Assembly: GCA_027625915.1 (NCBI GenBank)
Contig: JANTQA010000021.1
Coordinates: 868,001-932,000, forward strand
From: Anaeramoeba flamelloides
Taxonomy: Eukaryota > Metamonada > Anaeramoebidae
Direction: 5' to 3'
Length of the DNA stretch: 64,000 bases
Shown here: positions 62,501 to 64,000 of the stretch, piece after piece
Position numbering within the stretch: position 1 is the stretch's first letter
Layout: each line of letters opens with the position of its first letter
The notes under the pieces: model-generated
What the model saw: the letters and a program-made list of their open reading frames with translations, nothing else
Databases searched by the model: none
What the model was told of the DNA's origin: nothing
Translations under genes and position numbers: made by a program

Positions 62501-64000
62501 TTTTGGAATGTAAACAAAATTTATTTAATTTTCTTTTCATTTCTCAAATTAAAAAAAAAAACATAGACACTCGATAGTACTCTACAACAATTCACGACAC
62601 TTCCCTGAAAACAATAGGGTTTTTTTAATTTTTAAGATAATATCTAAATTTTTAATTATTCAGTTAATAACTAATATAAACTAACTACTGGTGTGTGTAT
62701 ATTTTTACTTTTTACCACGGCACATTTTTCATGTATGTGCAATAGGAAGAACATTTAGATAGTTATCTAAGTTATATATCTTCACATCAAACAATGCTAA
62801 TTGGATACAAAGAGGCCATGAAACAAAACAAATTCCGTAACTATGTGATCAAAAAAAAAAAAAAATATCAAGGTGATGATCTGTATCGATTCTTAGTATT
62901 ACCAATGTCTCATTTTCGAACTTATTTTTCTACGCTTCAGAAATGTATTCGAAGTTCAAAAAAAAATCATGAAGAGAAAGAACGTTTACAGATTATACTT
63001 CAGAATCTTAAAGATTTGGATGTAAAAATAAAAAATAGACAAAAGGAAATCGAGCATTCACTTAAATTACTGGAAATTGAAAGGGAATTAGCAAATAAAA
63101 TACCATTGCTATCAAAAAATAAAAAATTTATCTTTGATGAAGATTTGATGAAAATATGTGAAAATGGCATGGTCAGAAAGCATTTTTATTTATTTTCAGA
63201 TTTGTTAATATATTCTCACGCCAAAGCTGGGTCTAGAAAAAATCCACAAATGCTTCCTCTTCAAAGTATGTCAGTTCAGGTTGCAGAAGAAGATATATGT
63301 AAGCTCATTTATTCATATTTTTTTTATTTTACATTCTTTTTGAAAATTTGTTTTTCTTTTATTTATTATCATTATTATAATTATTATTATTATTATCATT
63401 ATTATTATTATTATCATTATTATCATTATTATCATCATCATCATTATCATTATCATTATTATAATCATTATCATTATTATTATTATATTCCTTATTATTT
63501 GTAGATCCAAACAATTCTTTCTTGGTTAAAACCCCAAAAGAATCCTTTTGTGTAGTTGCTTTTTCTTCTGATAGTCAAAAAAAATGGTTCAATAAACTAA
63601 ATGAACTCATTCATCTTCAACAAGAAAATAACAATGAAACCGATAATATTGATCAAGAATCTACAAATAATAACAATAACCAAAATGATAACAATAATCA
63701 AAAGCATGCAGCTATTCTAATACCCAAAGATCAAGCCAATGCATGTATGCTCTGTAAAACACAATTCAAAAAAATTGGATTGTTAAGAAAAAAATATAAT
63801 TGTAAAAACTGTGGAAAGGTATGCTGTTATAAATGTACAAAAAATAAATATTTGCTACCATCAATTTCGAAAGATCGTGTTCGGGTTTGTAATAGATGTT
63901 ATAACAAATTATCAAAAAACGAAAGCAAGTGGAAACAAAAACAGAAAAATATAAAAAAATTAATAAATATGAAAAAAATTAAGAATATAAAAATTAAAAA
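59555..64000 (+). CDS. DENN-DH(RhoGEF)-PH-FYVE protein, 3' end beyond window
   Basis: Exons 59555-62062, 62746-63298 and 63505 onward, phases consistent; the reading frame is open to the last base, so the gene is partial. In order: a tripartite DENN region (uDENN with FSFVLNLEGVLLYGF around residues 75-130; cDENN with LLERRILFVSPDINFL and IFVLLIPKKLIEMI around 330-430; a lysine-rich interrupted dDENN); a Dbl-homology domain split by the first intron (FWKGETIYYANLQIINDEFL, then LYRFLVLPMSHFRTYF); a PH domain (HFYLFSDLLIYS, then FCVVAFSSDSQKKWFNKL); and a FYVE-type finger (CMLCKTQF, KKYNCKNCGKVCCYKC, RVRVCNRC). DENN domains activate Rab GTPases, DH-PH domains activate Rho-family GTPases, and FYVE fingers target endosomal PI3P, though the basic patch here is KKYNCK and not RRHHCR. 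The likely role is linking endosomal Rab and Rho control of the cytoskeleton. Confidence 0.9.
62063..62745 (+). other. 683-nt intron of the DENN-DH gene with local repeats
   Basis: Donor ATT|GTAAGT, acceptor GCAATAG before GAA GAA CAT; it splits the DH domain in phase 0. Inside, a segment beginning GTTAGGTTTTTTT and ending AATAAACAGAAAATT occurs at about 62223 and again at about 62401, with weaker echoes near 62478 and 62618. Between the two clear copies sits a hairpin at 62305-62379. Confidence 0.75.
62305..62379. repeat. 25-bp-arm hairpin in an intron
   Basis: The left arm TAGCTTTTCCAGAATT plus nine bases pairs with the right arm AATTCTGGAAAAGCTA and its flank, about 24 of 25 positions, with a loop of about 25 nt. 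Confidence 0.7.
63299..63504 (+). repeat. 206-nt intron made largely of a (TTATTA)n-type microsatellite
   Basis: Donor GTAAGC, acceptor TTTGTAG. About 120 of the bases (63362-63487) are imperfect TTA/TCA trinucleotides. The splice restores the PH-domain frame (EEDI Y PNNSFLVKT). Confidence 0.85.

Noticed and set aside
1-64000. Retroviral, LTR-type or capsid-bearing elements, CRISPR arrays, bacterial-type operons or toxin genes
   Set aside because: No reverse transcriptase, integrase, capsid, packaging ATPase or cas-like protein motif was seen on either strand; repeats found are small inverted-repeat or dispersed types without coding capacity.

Overview
The window is a piece of a very AT-rich nuclear genome from a unicellular eukaryote. 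Genes are spliced with GT-AG introns whose acceptors mostly end in TAG. Intergenic spacers run from 1.8 to 5.4 kb and homopolymer tracts are everywhere. The genetic code looks standard, and all seven complete genes stop with TAA. The gene content (an Ire1-type stress sensor, a heterotrimeric G-alpha subunit, a DENN/RhoGEF/PH/FYVE fusion, a SAC9-like protein, a VDAC-like organelle porin) fits a heterotrophic, probably amoeboid protist. An Anaeramoeba-like metamonad is my guess, but this is an inference from general character and not from any marker gene.

Layout. 1-3.1 kb: no gene seen. 3.2-8.9 kb (+): Cdc7/sepA/MAP3K-epsilon-type kinase with a C-terminal ARM-like region, five exons, a 1.8-kb intron and an apparent frameshift in an A9 run. 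8.9-12.6 kb: spacer with a near-perfect 163-bp foldback. 12.7-15.4 kb (-): Hsp110-type chaperone. 18.0-19.4 kb (+): ribosomal protein uL18 (L5). 22.2-23.6 kb (+): VDAC/Tom40-superfamily beta-barrel. 25.4-35.0 kb (-): SAC9-like protein of about 1,941 residues in which both catalytic residues of the SAC phosphatase motif are replaced; a 3.7-kb intron in it holds a 1.26-kb transposon-like element and two smaller repeats. 37.2-38.5 kb: 1.3-kb imperfect inverted repeat. 39.4-44.2 kb (+): IRE1 (signal peptide, luminal domain, kinase, KEN RNase). 44.5-48.6 kb: two copies of a terminal-inverted-repeat element. 49.6-56.2 kb (+): G-alpha with a 5.1-kb intron. 59.6 kb to the window end (+): DENN-DH-PH-FYVE protein, incomplete at the right edge.

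The genes do not form an operon or cluster. They fall into three loose themes: proteostasis (Ire1, Hsp110, L5), membrane and phosphoinositide/GTPase control (SAC9-like, DENN-DH-PH-FYVE, G-alpha, Cdc7-like kinase), and organelle transport (VDAC). The least explained material is the set of small non-autonomous inverted-repeat elements, at least three families plus single foldbacks, that populate spacers and the long introns. I saw no tRNA or rRNA gene, no CRISPR array, and no capsid-bearing or retroviral element. Exon joins were worked out by hand from phase and homology and need transcript evidence.
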